From Streptomyces sp. P9-A2 (GTDB lineage: Bacteria > Actinomycetota > Actinomycetes > Streptomycetales > Streptomycetaceae), in NCBI RefSeq assembly GCF_036634175.1, contig NZ_JAZIFX010000001.1, positions 372,001 to 436,000 on the forward strand: a stretch of DNA of 64,000 nucleotides, given 5' to 3'. The translations under genes were made by a program, and so were the position numbers. This document shows positions 1 through 8,838 of this stretch, one piece after another (positions within the stretch are counted from its first letter, which is position 1; each line of letters starts with the position of its first letter). Below the pieces are notes generated by a model. The model worked only from the letters and a program-made list of their open reading frames with translations. It searched no databases and was not told where the DNA came from.

Positions 1-245
1 TCGGTGGTCACCGCGAGAGCGGGGTGCCGTCCGGTGACCTGGCGGACCGACTCGGTCACCGCGTCGCGCACCCACCGCTCCTGGGTGGCGGCGTCGCCGG
101 CGTCGACCGCCTCGTGCGTCTGGAAGCGCCAGGCGTGCACCACCCGCAGCGGGCGCCCCCGGCGGACCGCTTCCCTCGCCGCCCAGGCCAGTCCGGCGAG
201 GCTCTCCCCGGTTCCGTCGACCCCTGCCGTGATCGGGCGCGTCAT
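1..245 (-). CDS. Universal stress protein (UspA family), partial
   Basis: The N-terminal 81 residues of a universal stress protein are visible; the rest lies beyond the left edge. The protein opens with a beta strand ending in GVDGTGES, the usual start of the first Usp nucleotide-binding fold, followed by the LAWAAREA helix and the LRVVHAW strand. The ATG at 245 is preceded by a good AGGAGG ribosome site. Usp proteins are cytoplasmic ATP-binding stress proteins, often with two tandem domains in Streptomyces; whether this one has a second domain cannot be seen. Confidence 0.85.
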   Translation of the reverse strand, partial: MTRPITAGVDGTGESLAGLAWAAREAVRRGRPLRVVHAWRFQTHEAVDAGDAATQERWVRDAVTESVRQVTGRHPALAVTT

Positions 246-328
246 GCGGTTCCTCCTGTGTCGTGTCCACTACGCACGCTCCAGTCTTCCTTAACCCTCC
301 CGCATGACCTCGACCTGGGATCAGGTAG

Positions 329-559
<231 letters not shown>

Positions 560-699
560 CGGGAACGCGACCGGGGGGAGCGGAACACACGGGGACGGGG
601 GGCTCGCCCGGCTGACCGCTCCGGGAACCCGCGCCCGCCGCCGGCCGTTGTCCGGACACCCCCACCGGTCCGTGACCCCGACGGACCGCTGACGGCTGA

Positions 700-860
700 C
701 GACGGCAGGGCGGCGTGTTGACATTCTCCCCCTCCTGAAGGAGGGGGATTCCTACGGCTCGCGCCGTGGGGTTTTCTGCTTCGTCGCCGACTGCCCGCCC
801 GGAGAACTCCGTTGAGGTCTTACACCAGCTCCACAGACTGTCACCGAGAGCCCCTCGGCC
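700..860 (-). ncRNA. Putative omega RNA (reRNA) scaffold and guide region
   Basis: In TnpB elements the guide RNA is processed from the 3' end of the tnpB transcript, and its guide is the flanking DNA past the element end. Here the two hairpins at 754-767 and 728-747 lie at the end of tnpB on the same strand and would form the 3' scaffold. The guide would be read on the minus strand from about 718 downwards. The 5' limit is arbitrary. This is inference from family knowledge. Confidence 0.4.
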
Positions 861-1948
861 AGCACATTCTTCGCTGCGTTCACGTCCCGGTCGTGGGTCG
901 TGCCGCAGTCACACGTCCACTCGCGGACGTTCAGTGGCATCTTGCCCCGCAACGTGCCGCACGCGGAGCACAGCTTGGAGGAGGGGAACCAGCGGTCGAT
1001 GGCAACCAGGTCCCTTCCGTACCAGGCGCACTTGTACTCCAGCATGCCGCGCATCGTGGTCCAGGCCGCATCCGAGATGGCGCGGGCCAGGGAATGGTTC
1101 CTGACCATGTTGCGTACGGTCAGATCCTCGATCACGATCGTTTGGTTTTCACGAACGAGACGAGTGGTCAGCTTGTGCAGGACGTCGCGCCTGCGGTCGG
1201 CAATGCGGGCATGGACCTTCGCGACCTTACGCCGGGCCTTCGCCCGGTTCGCTCCGTCACCCCTGGCCTTCCTCGCCAGCACCCGTTGGGCCCTGGCAAG
1301 ACGGGCGCGGTCCTTGCGCTCGAACTTGGAGTTGGTGACCTTCTCCCCGGTGGAGAGCGTCACCAGGCTGGTGATCCCGGCGTCGATCCCGACAGCGTTC
1401 GCGGTCTCGGGCATCGGTGCGGGGATGTCGTCACACAGCATCGAGACGAACCAGCGCCCGGCCGCGTCCTGCGACACGGTCACGGTGGACGGCGTCGTAC
1501 CTTCGGGAAGGGGACGGGACCAGACGATGTCGAGCGGTTCACGCATCTTGGCAAGGGTCAGCCTGCCGTCACGGAAGCGGAAACCGCTGGTGGTGTACTC
1601 GGCAGACTTCCGCGACTTCTTACGAGACTTGAAGGTCGGGTACTTGGCCCGCTTCTGCCAGAAGTTCCCGAACGCGCCTTGCAGATGCCGCAGCGTCTGC
1701 TGCAACGGCACCGACGACACCTCGGACAGGAAAGCCAGTTCCTCGGACTTCTTCCACGAGGTGAGCATCGCGGAGGTGGCGTTGTAGTTGACCCGCTCCT
1801 GACGGAGCGTCCACGCCTCGGACCGTGCGGCGAGCGCCAGGTTGTAGACCTTGCGAACGCACCCGAACGTGCGCGACAGCTCCGCTGCCTGCGCGTCGGT
1901 CGGGTAGAAGCGGTACTTGAACGCCCGCTTCACCTGGCTCGTGACCAT
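752..1948 (-). CDS. tnpB: TnpB RNA-guided endonuclease of an IS200/IS605 element
   Basis: About 398 residues, full length for TnpB. The N-terminal helix-turn-helix region (FKYRFYPTDAQ) is followed by a split RuvC-like nuclease: first Asp in GIDAG, Glu in VIEDL and last Asp in DRDVNAAKN. A zinc ribbon (CSACG, then CDCG) sits between the last two. TnpB proteins cut DNA guided by an omega RNA made from the element's 3' end. All catalytic and zinc residues are present, so it is probably active. An ATG at 1948 and a GTG at 1954 are alternative starts. It has no partner tnpA here. Confidence 0.9.
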   Translation of the reverse strand: MVTSQVKRAFKYRFYPTDAQAAELSRTFGCVRKVYNLALAARSEAWTLRQERVNYNATSAMLTSWKKSEELAFLSEVSSVPLQQTLRHLQGAFGNFWQKRAKYPTFKSRKKSRKSAEYTTSGFRFRDGRLTLAKMREPLDIVWSRPLPEGTTPSTVTVSQDAAGRWFVSMLCDDIPAPMPETANAVGIDAGITSLVTLSTGEKVTNSKFERKDRARLARAQRVLARKARGDGANRAKARRKVAKVHARIADRRRDVLHKLTTRLVRENQTIVIEDLTVRNMVRNHSLARAISDAAWTTMRGMLEYKCAWYGRDLVAIDRWFPSSKLCSACGTLRGKMPLNVREWTCDCGTTHDRDVNAAKNVLAEGLSVTVCGAGVRPQRSSPGGQSATKQKTPRREP

Positions 1949-2062
1949 GCTCACAAACTAGCCGGGCCTCGACTTAAGATCAAACCTGCGGGTCACAGCA
2001 CTGCAATCCGCCCCGGCGGCGAATCCCAGCTCGTTGCCCTGCTCCGCAGGAGCTGTGTTTCC

Positions 2063-2082
2063 TCCCCGAGCTAAAGCACGGG
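2063..2082. repeat. Left-end subterminal hairpin of the tnpB element
   Basis: CCCCG pairs with CGGGG, then after an A/A mismatch GC pairs with GC around a TAAA loop. IS200/IS605 ends are recognised as single-stranded hairpins rather than as inverted repeats. It lies about 20 bp before the ATG of the next gene. Confidence 0.55.
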
Positions 2083-2103
2083 GTATCCACACAGGAGGAA
2101 GAG

Positions 2104-3486
2104 ATGAGCGAGTTGGTCCCCGGCGGCAATCTGGCCCTTCCTGGCGGCGCGGTGACCGTCCGGGTGCCGGGCCCCTACGACGTGTCCGCGCTGATCACGG
2201 ACGACGGCGGAAAGGTCGGGGACGACGCCGACTTCGTGTTCTTCAACCAGCCCTTTGCCCCCGGCGCCCGTCTGCACGGCGACACGCTCACCGTCGACCC
2301 TGACTCCCTGCGTCCCGGCGCCGTCCGGGTCACGGTGGCCGTCAGTGCCGCCGACCCCGCCGTCCCGCTGGGCGACCTGCCTCCTCCCGTCCTCCGGGTC
2401 ACCGACGCCGGCGGGCGCTTCCTCGCCCGCTTCTCACCGGCGCGCCCCGGGCAGGAGTCGGTGCTGCTCCTCGCGGAGATCTACCGGCGCGGCGAGGGCT
2501 GGAAGCTGCGCGCCCTCGGCCAGGGGTACGCCGACGGACTGGCCGGTCTGGCCCGGGACTTCGGCGTCGACGTGCTCGACGAGACGGAGCCCGGCACGGC
2601 CGGGGTTCCGGCTGCGGCGGCGCTGTCGGCCGTCCCCGACCCGGCAGGCTACCTCGGTCCGGTCAACTCCGCTCGGGCCGAAGCCGGTTCGCCTCCGGTC
2701 GCACTCGACGCGCGGTTGATGTCGGCGGCCCGTGCCCACGCCGAGGCCATGGCGGCACAGCGGCACCTCGCCGTCGAGAGCCGGGACGGTGTCTCCGTCC
2801 ATCAGCGGCTCGCCGCCGCCGGATACGCGTATCTCACCGTCGGCGAGCATCTGGTGTCCGGTCCGCGCACCCCCGCCGAGTTCGTCGCCCACTGTCTGAG
2901 CAACGAGCCGTCCCGGCGTACCCTGCACGGTCCCGCCTTCACCCACACCGGCCTGGCGCACGCGGGCGGCGACGTCGGTGACGTCTACTGGACGGCGCTG
3001 TGGGCCGTCCCGCTCACCCCGGCCGGCCTGACCCGGACGGTGAAGGACGTGGCCGACCGCACCAACCGGGAGCGCGTCCGGGCCGGACTGCCGCCACTGG
3101 CCGTCGATCCGCTCCTCGTCACCGCCGCACAGGCGCACAGCGCCGACATGGTGGCCCGCGACTTCTACTCCCATACCGCTCCCGACGGGAGCCGGCCCTG
3201 GGACCGGGCCGCCGCAGCGGGTTCGGCGCGCCGGACCATCGGCGAGAACATAGCCTGCGGCCAGCGCTCGGCCGCCGAGGTGGTGGAGGGGTGGATGAAC
3301 AGTCCCGGCCACCGCGCCAACATCCTCAAGCCCGGCTTCACCCACATCGGCGTCGGCTTCGCGGGCGGTGGCCGCGCCGGCACGTACTGGACCCAGCTCT
3401 TCGGCGCTTACGACTTGGTACGCGATAGCCGGGGCCATCAGAGCGATTCGATGGGCCCTGGCGATCCTGCGAGACTGCTGACATGA
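2104..3486 (+). CDS. TerD-domain protein fused to two CAP (SCP/PR-1) domains
   Basis: 460 residues. The first ~150 form a TerD-like calcium-binding stress domain (LVPGGNLALP; SALITDDGGKVGDDADFVFFNQP; LRALGQGYADGLAGL). Then come two CAP-superfamily domains, about 175-310 and 315-445. The second keeps the classical signatures HSADMVARDFYSH, IGENIACG and WMNSPGHRANIL; the first is more divergent. No signal peptide is seen, which is odd because CAP domains are usually secreted. The start has a strong AGGAGG. The stop overlaps the next start (ATGA), so it is probably co-translated with the GrpB-family gene. An IS element ends directly upstream, so the native promoter may be lost. Confidence 0.85.
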   Translation: MSELVPGGNLALPGGAVTVRVPGPYDVSALITDDGGKVGDDADFVFFNQPFAPGARLHGDTLTVDPDSLRPGAVRVTVAVSAADPAVPLGDLPPPVLRVTDAGGRFLARFSPARPGQESVLLLAEIYRRGEGWKLRALGQGYADGLAGLARDFGVDVLDETEPGTAGVPAAAALSAVPDPAGYLGPVNSARAEAGSPPVALDARLMSAARAHAEAMAAQRHLAVESRDGVSVHQRLAAAGYAYLTVGEHLVSGPRTPAEFVAHCLSNEPSRRTLHGPAFTHTGLAHAGGDVGDVYWTALWAVPLTPAGLTRTVKDVADRTNRERVRAGLPPLAVDPLLVTAAQAHSADMVARDFYSHTAPDGSRPWDRAAAAGSARRTIGENIACGQRSAAEVVEGWMNSPGHRANILKPGFTHIGVGFAGGGRAGTYWTQLFGAYDLVRDSRGHQSDSMGPGDPARLLT

Positions 3487-4016
3487 CTGGCATGATCGTG
3501 GTCGGCGACTACGACCCCCGATGGCCCGAGCGGTTTGAGGACCTGCGGCAGCGGCTTGCACCTCACGTCGCGGACCTGGCTGTATCCATCGAGCATGTCG
3601 GAAGCACAGCCGTGCCCGGATGTGCCGCCAAGCCGATCATCGACCTCGACATTGTGGTGGCCGAGGACGCCACCATGCCCGCGCTGATCTCCCGGCTCAC
3701 CGAGCAGGGCTACCGGCACGAAGGCGATCTGGGGATTCCGGGGCGGGAGGCCTTTCAAGCCCCTCCTGCGGCTCCCGAACATCACCTGTATAGCGTGGTC
3801 ACAGGCTCCAGACCCCACCTTGATCACGTCTTACTCCGTGACTACCTACGTCAGCGGCCCGATGAAGTCCGGCGCTACAGCGCGTTGAAGGTGGCCCTCG
3901 CACAGCGGTTCCGCGCCGACTGCCAGGGCAGACGGGACTACTCGAGGGCGAAGAGCGTTCTGGTAGAGGAACTGGTCGCGAAGTCCTACGTCGCTCGGGC
4001 CGCCGGAGAACCGTGA
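3483..4016 (+). CDS. GrpB family protein (UPF0157, nucleotidyltransferase-like)
   Basis: 177 residues matching the GrpB/UPF0157 family: DYDPRWPERFE at the start, the signature SIEHVGSTAVPG, then KPIIDLDIVV with the paired acidic residues of a nucleotidyltransferase fold, and EHHLY further on. The biochemical role of most members is not established. It is translationally coupled to the TerD-CAP gene. Codon 117 is TTA (3831-3833), which in Streptomyces makes translation depend on the bldA tRNA. Confidence 0.85.
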   Translation: MTGMIVVGDYDPRWPERFEDLRQRLAPHVADLAVSIEHVGSTAVPGCAAKPIIDLDIVVAEDATMPALISRLTEQGYRHEGDLGIPGREAFQAPPAAPEHHLYSVVTGSRPHLDHVLLRDYLRQRPDEVRRYSALKVALAQRFRADCQGRRDYSRAKSVLVEELVAKSYVARAAGEP

Positions 4017-4017
4017 C

Positions 4018-5025
4018 GTGACGGTGGCCGCACGGGTTGGTGATGTCGTGACGCATTACCGAACCCGTGCGGCCTTGTCTCATCCTGCCTTCTGCGGCCT
4101 TGAGCGTGCACATCTCGGCGTTCTGATCGAGGAGTTGGCCGACCCCTGGCTGGGGCGGTGTGAGTCCGAGTTGCGTGAGCGTCGTGGCGGAGAGCGCAAG
4201 CGGGCCGCCGGAGCCGGGCCGGATCACAAGCTGGTCTTCACCGACAGGGTCCTGGTCACCGTGGTCCACCTGCGTCTGCAGCTGCCGCACGCGGCACTGG
4301 CCGAGCTCTACGGCGTCTCCCGCCCAACCGTCACCCGCGCCATCCACGAGATCCGCCCGCTGCTGGCTGTCCGCGGCTTCGCCGTCCCCGACCGGCCCGG
4401 CATCCGCCTGCGCACCCTGGCCGATGTCTTCGCCTACGCCGAGACCGAGGGTGTCGAGCTGCGCATCGACGGCACCGAGACCCAGGTCCGCCGCCCCCAG
4501 GCCGGCCGCCCCGGCCGCAAGGCGTTCGTCTCAGGCAAGAAGAAGCAGAACACCGCCAAGACCACCACCATCAGCGACGGCTCGGGACGCCTGCTGTGGT
4601 CCGGGGCCGACCGGCCCGGCAGAATGCATGACCAGACCGCGATGCGCACCGAAGGCATCGCCGAGCAGCTGTGTCTGCATCCGCAGGTCAAGGCGAAGGT
4701 CGACGAGGGATACCGGGGCCTGGCCAACGACTTCCCCAACCAGGTACAGGCACCGCCACGCAAGCCGAAGGACAAAGTACCGCTGGGCGAGAACTACGCC
4801 TGGCGCGAGGCGCGCCGACGGCAGTCCTCCGCGCGGATCTGCGTGGAGCACACCATCGGCGAGGAGAAGAAGTGGCGGCCGCTCCAGCGGTACCTCGGCC
4901 GGCGCGAGTCCTACGCCGAAACCCACGCCGCCATCGCCGGACTGGTCTCCGACCGCGCGGCCCGCAGGCCCACCCGGCGGCACACGAGCACCGAACTCGT
5001 GCTCGCCCGGAAGGCCGACTGCTAA
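4018..5025 (+). CDS. IS5-family (HARBI1-like) DDE transposase
   Basis: About 335 residues. An N-terminal helix-turn-helix (LPHAALAELYGVSRPTVTRAI) is followed by a DDE_Tnp_4-type catalytic domain: first Asp in LRIDGTE, second in KVDEGYRG and the Glu in CVEHTIGEEKKW. The frame is intact, so the protein could be active. The start is uncertain: GTG at 4018 or GTG at 4048. It begins 1 base after the GrpB stop codon. Clear terminal inverted repeats were not found. Confidence 0.85.
   Translation: MTVAARVGDVVTHYRTRAALSHPAFCGLERAHLGVLIEELADPWLGRCESELRERRGGERKRAAGAGPDHKLVFTDRVLVTVVHLRLQLPHAALAELYGVSRPTVTRAIHEIRPLLAVRGFAVPDRPGIRLRTLADVFAYAETEGVELRIDGTETQVRRPQAGRPGRKAFVSGKKKQNTAKTTTISDGSGRLLWSGADRPGRMHDQTAMRTEGIAEQLCLHPQVKAKVDEGYRGLANDFPNQVQAPPRKPKDKVPLGENYAWREARRRQSSARICVEHTIGEEKKWRPLQRYLGRRESYAETHAAIAGLVSDRAARRPTRRHTSTELVLARKADC
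4026..4074. repeat. 13-bp perfect inverted repeat at the transposase 5' end
   Basis: GGCCGCACGGGTT at 4026-4038 is the exact reverse complement of AACCCGTGCGGCC at 4062-4074, with further imperfect pairing inside. It spans the candidate start codons of the transposase. It could be an end-proximal binding site or an RNA hairpin limiting transposase translation; the sequence does not decide. Confidence 0.5.
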
Positions 5026-5046
5026 TCACCCACCAGCCGACCCGCC

Positions 5047-5066
5047 AGGTCAGCACGCCCTGACCT
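5047..5066. terminator. Short stem-loop after the transposase gene
   Basis: AGGTCAG at 5047-5053 pairs with CTGACCT at 5060-5066 around a 6-base loop, 22 bp after the transposase stop. It could be a weak terminator or part of the IS right end. Confidence 0.35.
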
Positions 5067-5202
5067 CAATCGCGTACCGAGTCGTTAGGGCCTCCCGTCC
5101 GGGGCATGCCGGACTCGCGGCGTCGGGCCTGCTGCGGGCGGAGGCCCTCCGTCGTGCGACCGGGCCTTGGCGGAAGCGGCCCTTCCGGGCGAGGATGCCC
5201 GC

Positions 5203-5880
5203 ATGAAGGGTGATCTGTTTTCCAGCCGGCACATGGTGCAGCCCGCCTCGGCTCCGGGCATGACGGTCGAGAACGCCAAATGCATCCGCTACGTGGTCAA
5301 CGGCGAGATGCACGCCCGGCAGGGCGCGATGATCGCCTACCGTGGCGGGCTCCAGTTCGAGCGCAAGGGCCAGGGCGTGGGCGGCATGCTCAAGCGCGCG
5401 GTGACCGGCGAGGGGCTGCCGTTGATGGCGGTGCGGGGGCAGGGCGAGGCCTGGTTCGCGCACGAGGCGCAGAACTGCTTCATCGTCCAGGTCGACTCCG
5501 GCGACGAGTTCACCGTCAACGGCCGCAACGTCCTGTGCTTCGACTCCACGCTGTCGTACCGCATCTCGACCGTGAAGGGCGCCGGCATCACCGGCGGCGG
5601 CCTGTTCAACAGTGTCTTCACGGGGCACGGCCTCCTGGGTCTGGTGTGCGAGGGCGACCCGCTGGTCCTCCCGGTGTCTCCGCAGTACCCGGTCCACGTC
5701 GACACGGACGCGATCGTCGGCTGGACGGCAGGGCTGTCGACCTCCCTGCACCGCTCGCAGTCGCTCGGTTCGATGCTGCGCGGGGGTTCGGGCGAGGCGG
5801 TGCAACTGGTGCTGCAGGGCGAGGGGTACGTCATCGTGCGGCCCAGCGAGGCCACTCCGGTGAAGGCGCAGCAGCACTGA
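5203..5880 (+). CDS. AIM24 family protein
   Basis: 225 residues from the ATG at 5203. The beta-rich, glycine-rich sequence with GAMIAYRGGLQFERKG, a central GEAWFAHEA and GGGLFNSVFTGHGLLGLVCEG matches the AIM24/TspO-like AIM24 superfamily, common in Streptomyces and of unknown biochemical role. The upstream ribosome site is weak. It stands as a single gene between the IS5-type transposase and the dehydratase. Confidence 0.8.
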   Translation: MKGDLFSSRHMVQPASAPGMTVENAKCIRYVVNGEMHARQGAMIAYRGGLQFERKGQGVGGMLKRAVTGEGLPLMAVRGQGEAWFAHEAQNCFIVQVDSGDEFTVNGRNVLCFDSTLSYRISTVKGAGITGGGLFNSVFTGHGLLGLVCEGDPLVLPVSPQYPVHVDTDAIVGWTAGLSTSLHRSQSLGSMLRGGSGEAVQLVLQGEGYVIVRPSEATPVKAQQH

Positions 5881-6015
5881 GGTCCGTCCCGGCCGCCCGT
5901 TCCGGCTCCGGGCGCGGCCGTGCCCCGGGGGAACCGTGTTGACCCCGGTGGTCCGGCCGGGTCAGGGTTCGTTTCGGTGCGGATCATGTCCCCCGTGCCA
6001 GGGAGGGTGGTTGTG

Positions 6016-6975
6016 GTGATCGGGATGGCGGAGATCGAGGCCGCGGCCGGGCGGATCGCCGGGCACGTGGTGCGGACGCCGACGGTGCCGAGCCCCGGGC
6101 TGTCGGCGCTGCTGGGCGCCCCGGTGACGGTGAAGCTGGAACTGTTGCAGCGCACCGGCTCGTTCAAGGCACGCGGTGCGGTGGCGAAGCTGCTGTCGCT
6201 GAGCGAGGCGGAGCGGGCCGCCGGGGTCGTGGCGGTGAGCGGCGGCAATCACGGTATCGCCGTCGCGGTCATGGCCGCCGCCCTCGACGTCAAGTCCACG
6301 GTGGTGATGCCGAGGTCGGCGCCCGCGCGGTCGGTGGAGGTCGCGGAGACCGCCGGCGCGTCGGTGCGGCTGGCCGACGACATGGACGGCGCGTTCGCGC
6401 TGACGGCGCGGCTCCGGCAGGAGGGGCTGACCCTCGTCCACCCCTTCGACGACCCGGTGGTGATCGCCGGACAGGGCACGGTGGGGCTGGAGTTCGCCGA
6501 TGACGCCGGTGACCTGACCGATGTCCTGGTGAGCATCGGGGGCGGCGGGCTGATCTCCGGTGTGGCGGCGGCGCTGCGGGCCCGGCGGCCCGGGATCCGG
6601 ATCTGGGGTGTGGAGACGGAGGGCGCCCAGGCGATGTCCGAGGCCCTCGCGGCGGGCGGACCGGTGCCGGTCGGGCTGTCCTCGATCGTGACCACCCTCA
6701 GCGCCCCGGCCGTGTCGCAATTGACGTACGAGCATGTGGCGGCGCTGGTCACCGAGGTGCTGGTGGTGCCCGACCGGGAGGCCGTGCGGGGTTCGCTCGA
6801 CCTGGCGGACCATGCCAAGGTGTGGACCGAGCCGGCCGCGGGCTGTCTGCTGCCCGCCGCGCGAGGGGTGCTGGAGCGGGTCGGCGAGGGGGCCAGGCTC
6901 GGGCTGGTGGTGTGCGGGGGCAATGCGACCACCGGTGACATGATCGCCTGGGCCTCCCGCTTCGGGCTGCGCTGA
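6016..6975 (+). CDS. PLP-dependent threonine/serine dehydratase-like enzyme
   Basis: About 319 residues of fold-type II PLP enzyme. The Schiff-base lysine is in RTGSFKARGA, the substrate loop in SGGNHG and the phosphate-binding glycine-rich loop in SIGGGGLISG. There is no C-terminal ACT domain, so it resembles the short catabolic threonine dehydratases or serine racemases rather than IlvA. I chose GTG at 6016, with GGGAGG at 6001-6006; GTG at 6013 is equally possible. It probably deaminates threonine or serine in the cytoplasm; substrate preference cannot be read. Confidence 0.8.
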   Translation: MIGMAEIEAAAGRIAGHVVRTPTVPSPGLSALLGAPVTVKLELLQRTGSFKARGAVAKLLSLSEAERAAGVVAVSGGNHGIAVAVMAAALDVKSTVVMPRSAPARSVEVAETAGASVRLADDMDGAFALTARLRQEGLTLVHPFDDPVVIAGQGTVGLEFADDAGDLTDVLVSIGGGGLISGVAAALRARRPGIRIWGVETEGAQAMSEALAAGGPVPVGLSSIVTTLSAPAVSQLTYEHVAALVTEVLVVPDREAVRGSLDLADHAKVWTEPAAGCLLPAARGVLERVGEGARLGLVVCGGNATTGDMIAWASRFGLR

Positions 6976-7191
6976 GCCTCCCGGCCGGGCCGCCCGTGAA
7001 GCCCTGTCCATGACGCCCTGTCCGCCGTCCTCCCTCGACGCGGGACCGGGCTCGAGGACCGGCCCGGAGTTTGACCGAAAGACAGGAATGCGTCGGAGCC
7101 GGGATTCGGACGCGGTCGCTTGAACGAAGGCCGTGCGCTCCCGCGTACCACTGGGAAGGGCGGACAGCAGCGGCTTCGACGAGGGATGGCC

Positions 7192-8838
7192 ATGGGCAGG
7201 GCGCACGTCTCCACACACCAGCCGGTCGCCGGGCGGTACCGGCTGGCCGAAATCATCCACCGCGAGACCAACCACGTCTGCTGGTACGCCGACGACCTCG
7301 GGACGGGCCGCCCCTGCCTGGTCACGCAGGTCGCGCTGCCCGGGGAACCGGGCGAGGCCGTGCGTCACGCCCCCTCCCGCGTCCTGCGGACGACCGCGGC
7401 GATGGCGCGGCTGTGCCCCGGCCGGATCGCCGCGGTCGTCGAATCCGTCCACGAGAACGGCTTCCTGTGGACCGCCGCCGCCTGGGTCGACGGCACTCCT
7501 CTCGGTGAAATCCTCGCGGAGCAAGGCCCGTTCGGCTTCGTCCGGGCCGCGCGCATCGGGCTGGAACTGCTCGACGTACTGGACGCCGCACACGGCGCGG
7601 GCGTGACGCACGGCGAACTCGGTCCCGGCCAGGTGTTCGTGCGGGAGACCGGTCCGGTCGTGGTCACCGGTTTCGGTCTGGCGGGCACCGGCCCCGCCCT
7701 CCGGCTCACGGCACCGTCGTACGCGGCACCGGAACAGGCCCGTGGCGAGGAGGCCGGGCCCGAGGCGGACCTGTGGGCACTGGGCGCGCTCCTGCACACG
7801 ATGGTCGAGGGGCGCCCTCCCTTCCGTGACCGGGGGCGGCCGGAGGCCACGTTGAAGGGAGTGGACCGGCTGCCGTTGCGCGCGCCCCTGCGAGCGGGAC
7901 CGCTCACCCGGATCGTCCAGGAGCTGCTGTGCAAGGACGCGGCGGAACGGCCCACCCGACAAATGGTCCGCGAGGCACTCGGCCGGGTACTCACGGAGGA
8001 GCACCCCGAGACGGCCCCCCATGCCGTACCGGGCGGCCTTCGGCTGCGCCGCGCGTACCCCACCGTCCTCGGAGACCTCGGCCGCACCGGGAGCAGACGG
8101 ACGGCGGTCCTCGGCACCACCCTGGCCGTGGTCACCGTCGCGGTCGCCGTGCTCACCGCGGCCACCCAGGGGCTGCCCGGCACCGACTCCGGGTCCGCCG
8201 CCGACACCCCGAGTACGCCGCCCGCCTCCGCCGCCGCTCCGGCTGCCCCACCGGACGTGCCCCAGGTGCCCGGGACGTCCGGTGACCCGGGCGACCGGGA
8301 CGACCGGGACGAGCCGACACCGACGTCCGCCCCGGCCACCCCCGCTCCATCGGGAACGGGAGACCTCCCGTCCGGCTACGGCCTCCTGCGCGCGCCGGAG
8401 GGCTTCACCGTCGCTCTCCCCGAGGACTTCGAGCGCCTCGACACCTCCCGCGTCTCCGACCTGGCCTACCGCATCACCTTCGGCCCGGAGGACGGCACCC
8501 GCACCCTCGCGGTCACCTACAGCGAACGGGTGGGGACCGACCCGGTGGCCGTGTGGCGGGACGACGTGGAGCCGCCCCTGGAGCGGACGGCCGGTTACCA
8601 GCGGATCGGCGCGATCCGCGCGACCGCTTACCAGGGGCGTGAGGCCGCCGACATGGAGTGGCTCTCGGCCGATGACGGCGCCCGGGTACACACCTTCGGC
8701 CGCGGGTTCCTGCTGGGCGGTGGACGCGGCTTCTCGCTGCGTTGGACGACCCCGGCCGCCGACTGGGCGGAGCCCGCGAACCAGGAGGCGCTACGGACGT
8801 TCCTGCGGACGTTCCGGCCGGCCTCCGGCCGGGGTTAG
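7192..8838 (+). CDS. Membrane pseudokinase (Ser/Thr kinase-like) with extracellular domain
   Basis: 548 residues from the ATG at 7192 (GAGGG six bases upstream). The first ~285 residues have a protein-kinase fold, recognisable from APEQARGEEAGPEADLWALG and GRPPF, but the catalytic residues are gone: HRD is HGE near residue 140, DFG is GFG near 159, and there is no glycine loop or VAxK lysine. One membrane segment lies at about 303-323, then a Pro/Ala/Thr/Asp-rich linker and an extracytoplasmic domain of about 150 residues. It probably senses or scaffolds rather than phosphorylates. Its stop overlaps that of the convergent serine hydrolase gene. Confidence 0.8.
   Translation: MGRAHVSTHQPVAGRYRLAEIIHRETNHVCWYADDLGTGRPCLVTQVALPGEPGEAVRHAPSRVLRTTAAMARLCPGRIAAVVESVHENGFLWTAAAWVDGTPLGEILAEQGPFGFVRAARIGLELLDVLDAAHGAGVTHGELGPGQVFVRETGPVVVTGFGLAGTGPALRLTAPSYAAPEQARGEEAGPEADLWALGALLHTMVEGRPPFRDRGRPEATLKGVDRLPLRAPLRAGPLTRIVQELLCKDAAERPTRQMVREALGRVLTEEHPETAPHAVPGGLRLRRAYPTVLGDLGRTGSRRTAVLGTTLAVVTVAVAVLTAATQGLPGTDSGSAADTPSTPPASAAAPAAPPDVPQVPGTSGDPGDRDDRDEPTPTSAPATPAPSGTGDLPSGYGLLRAPEGFTVALPEDFERLDTSRVSDLAYRITFGPEDGTRTLAVTYSERVGTDPVAVWRDDVEPPLERTAGYQRIGAIRATAYQGREAADMEWLSADDGARVHTFGRGFLLGGGRGFSLRWTTPAADWAEPANQEALRTFLRTFRPASGRG

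Larger units (their letters stand above)
719..2088 (-). mobile_element. IS200/IS605-type element with tnpB only
   Basis: The element holds one gene, tnpB, flanked by subterminal hairpins and no inverted repeats, as expected for IS200/IS605 elements. The tnpB 3' side has a hairpin with an 8-bp stem (728-735 with 740-747) and a second one at 754-767. The tnpB 5' side has a stem-loop at 2063-2082. No tnpA (Y1 transposase) is present, so movement would need one in trans. The ends are estimated from the hairpins and could be off by about 10 bp. The right end lies just upstream of the ribosome site of the TerD-CAP gene. Confidence 0.7.

Noticed and set aside
5010..5110. Terminal inverted repeats of the IS5-type element
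   Set aside because: I compared both flanks of the transposase gene and found only short imperfect matches, not enough to define ends.
5962..8691. A 909-codon open frame on the minus strand
   Set aside because: It runs antisense through the dehydratase and the pseudokinase genes, both with clear protein motifs; its own translation is low complexity Arg/Gly/His with no domain.
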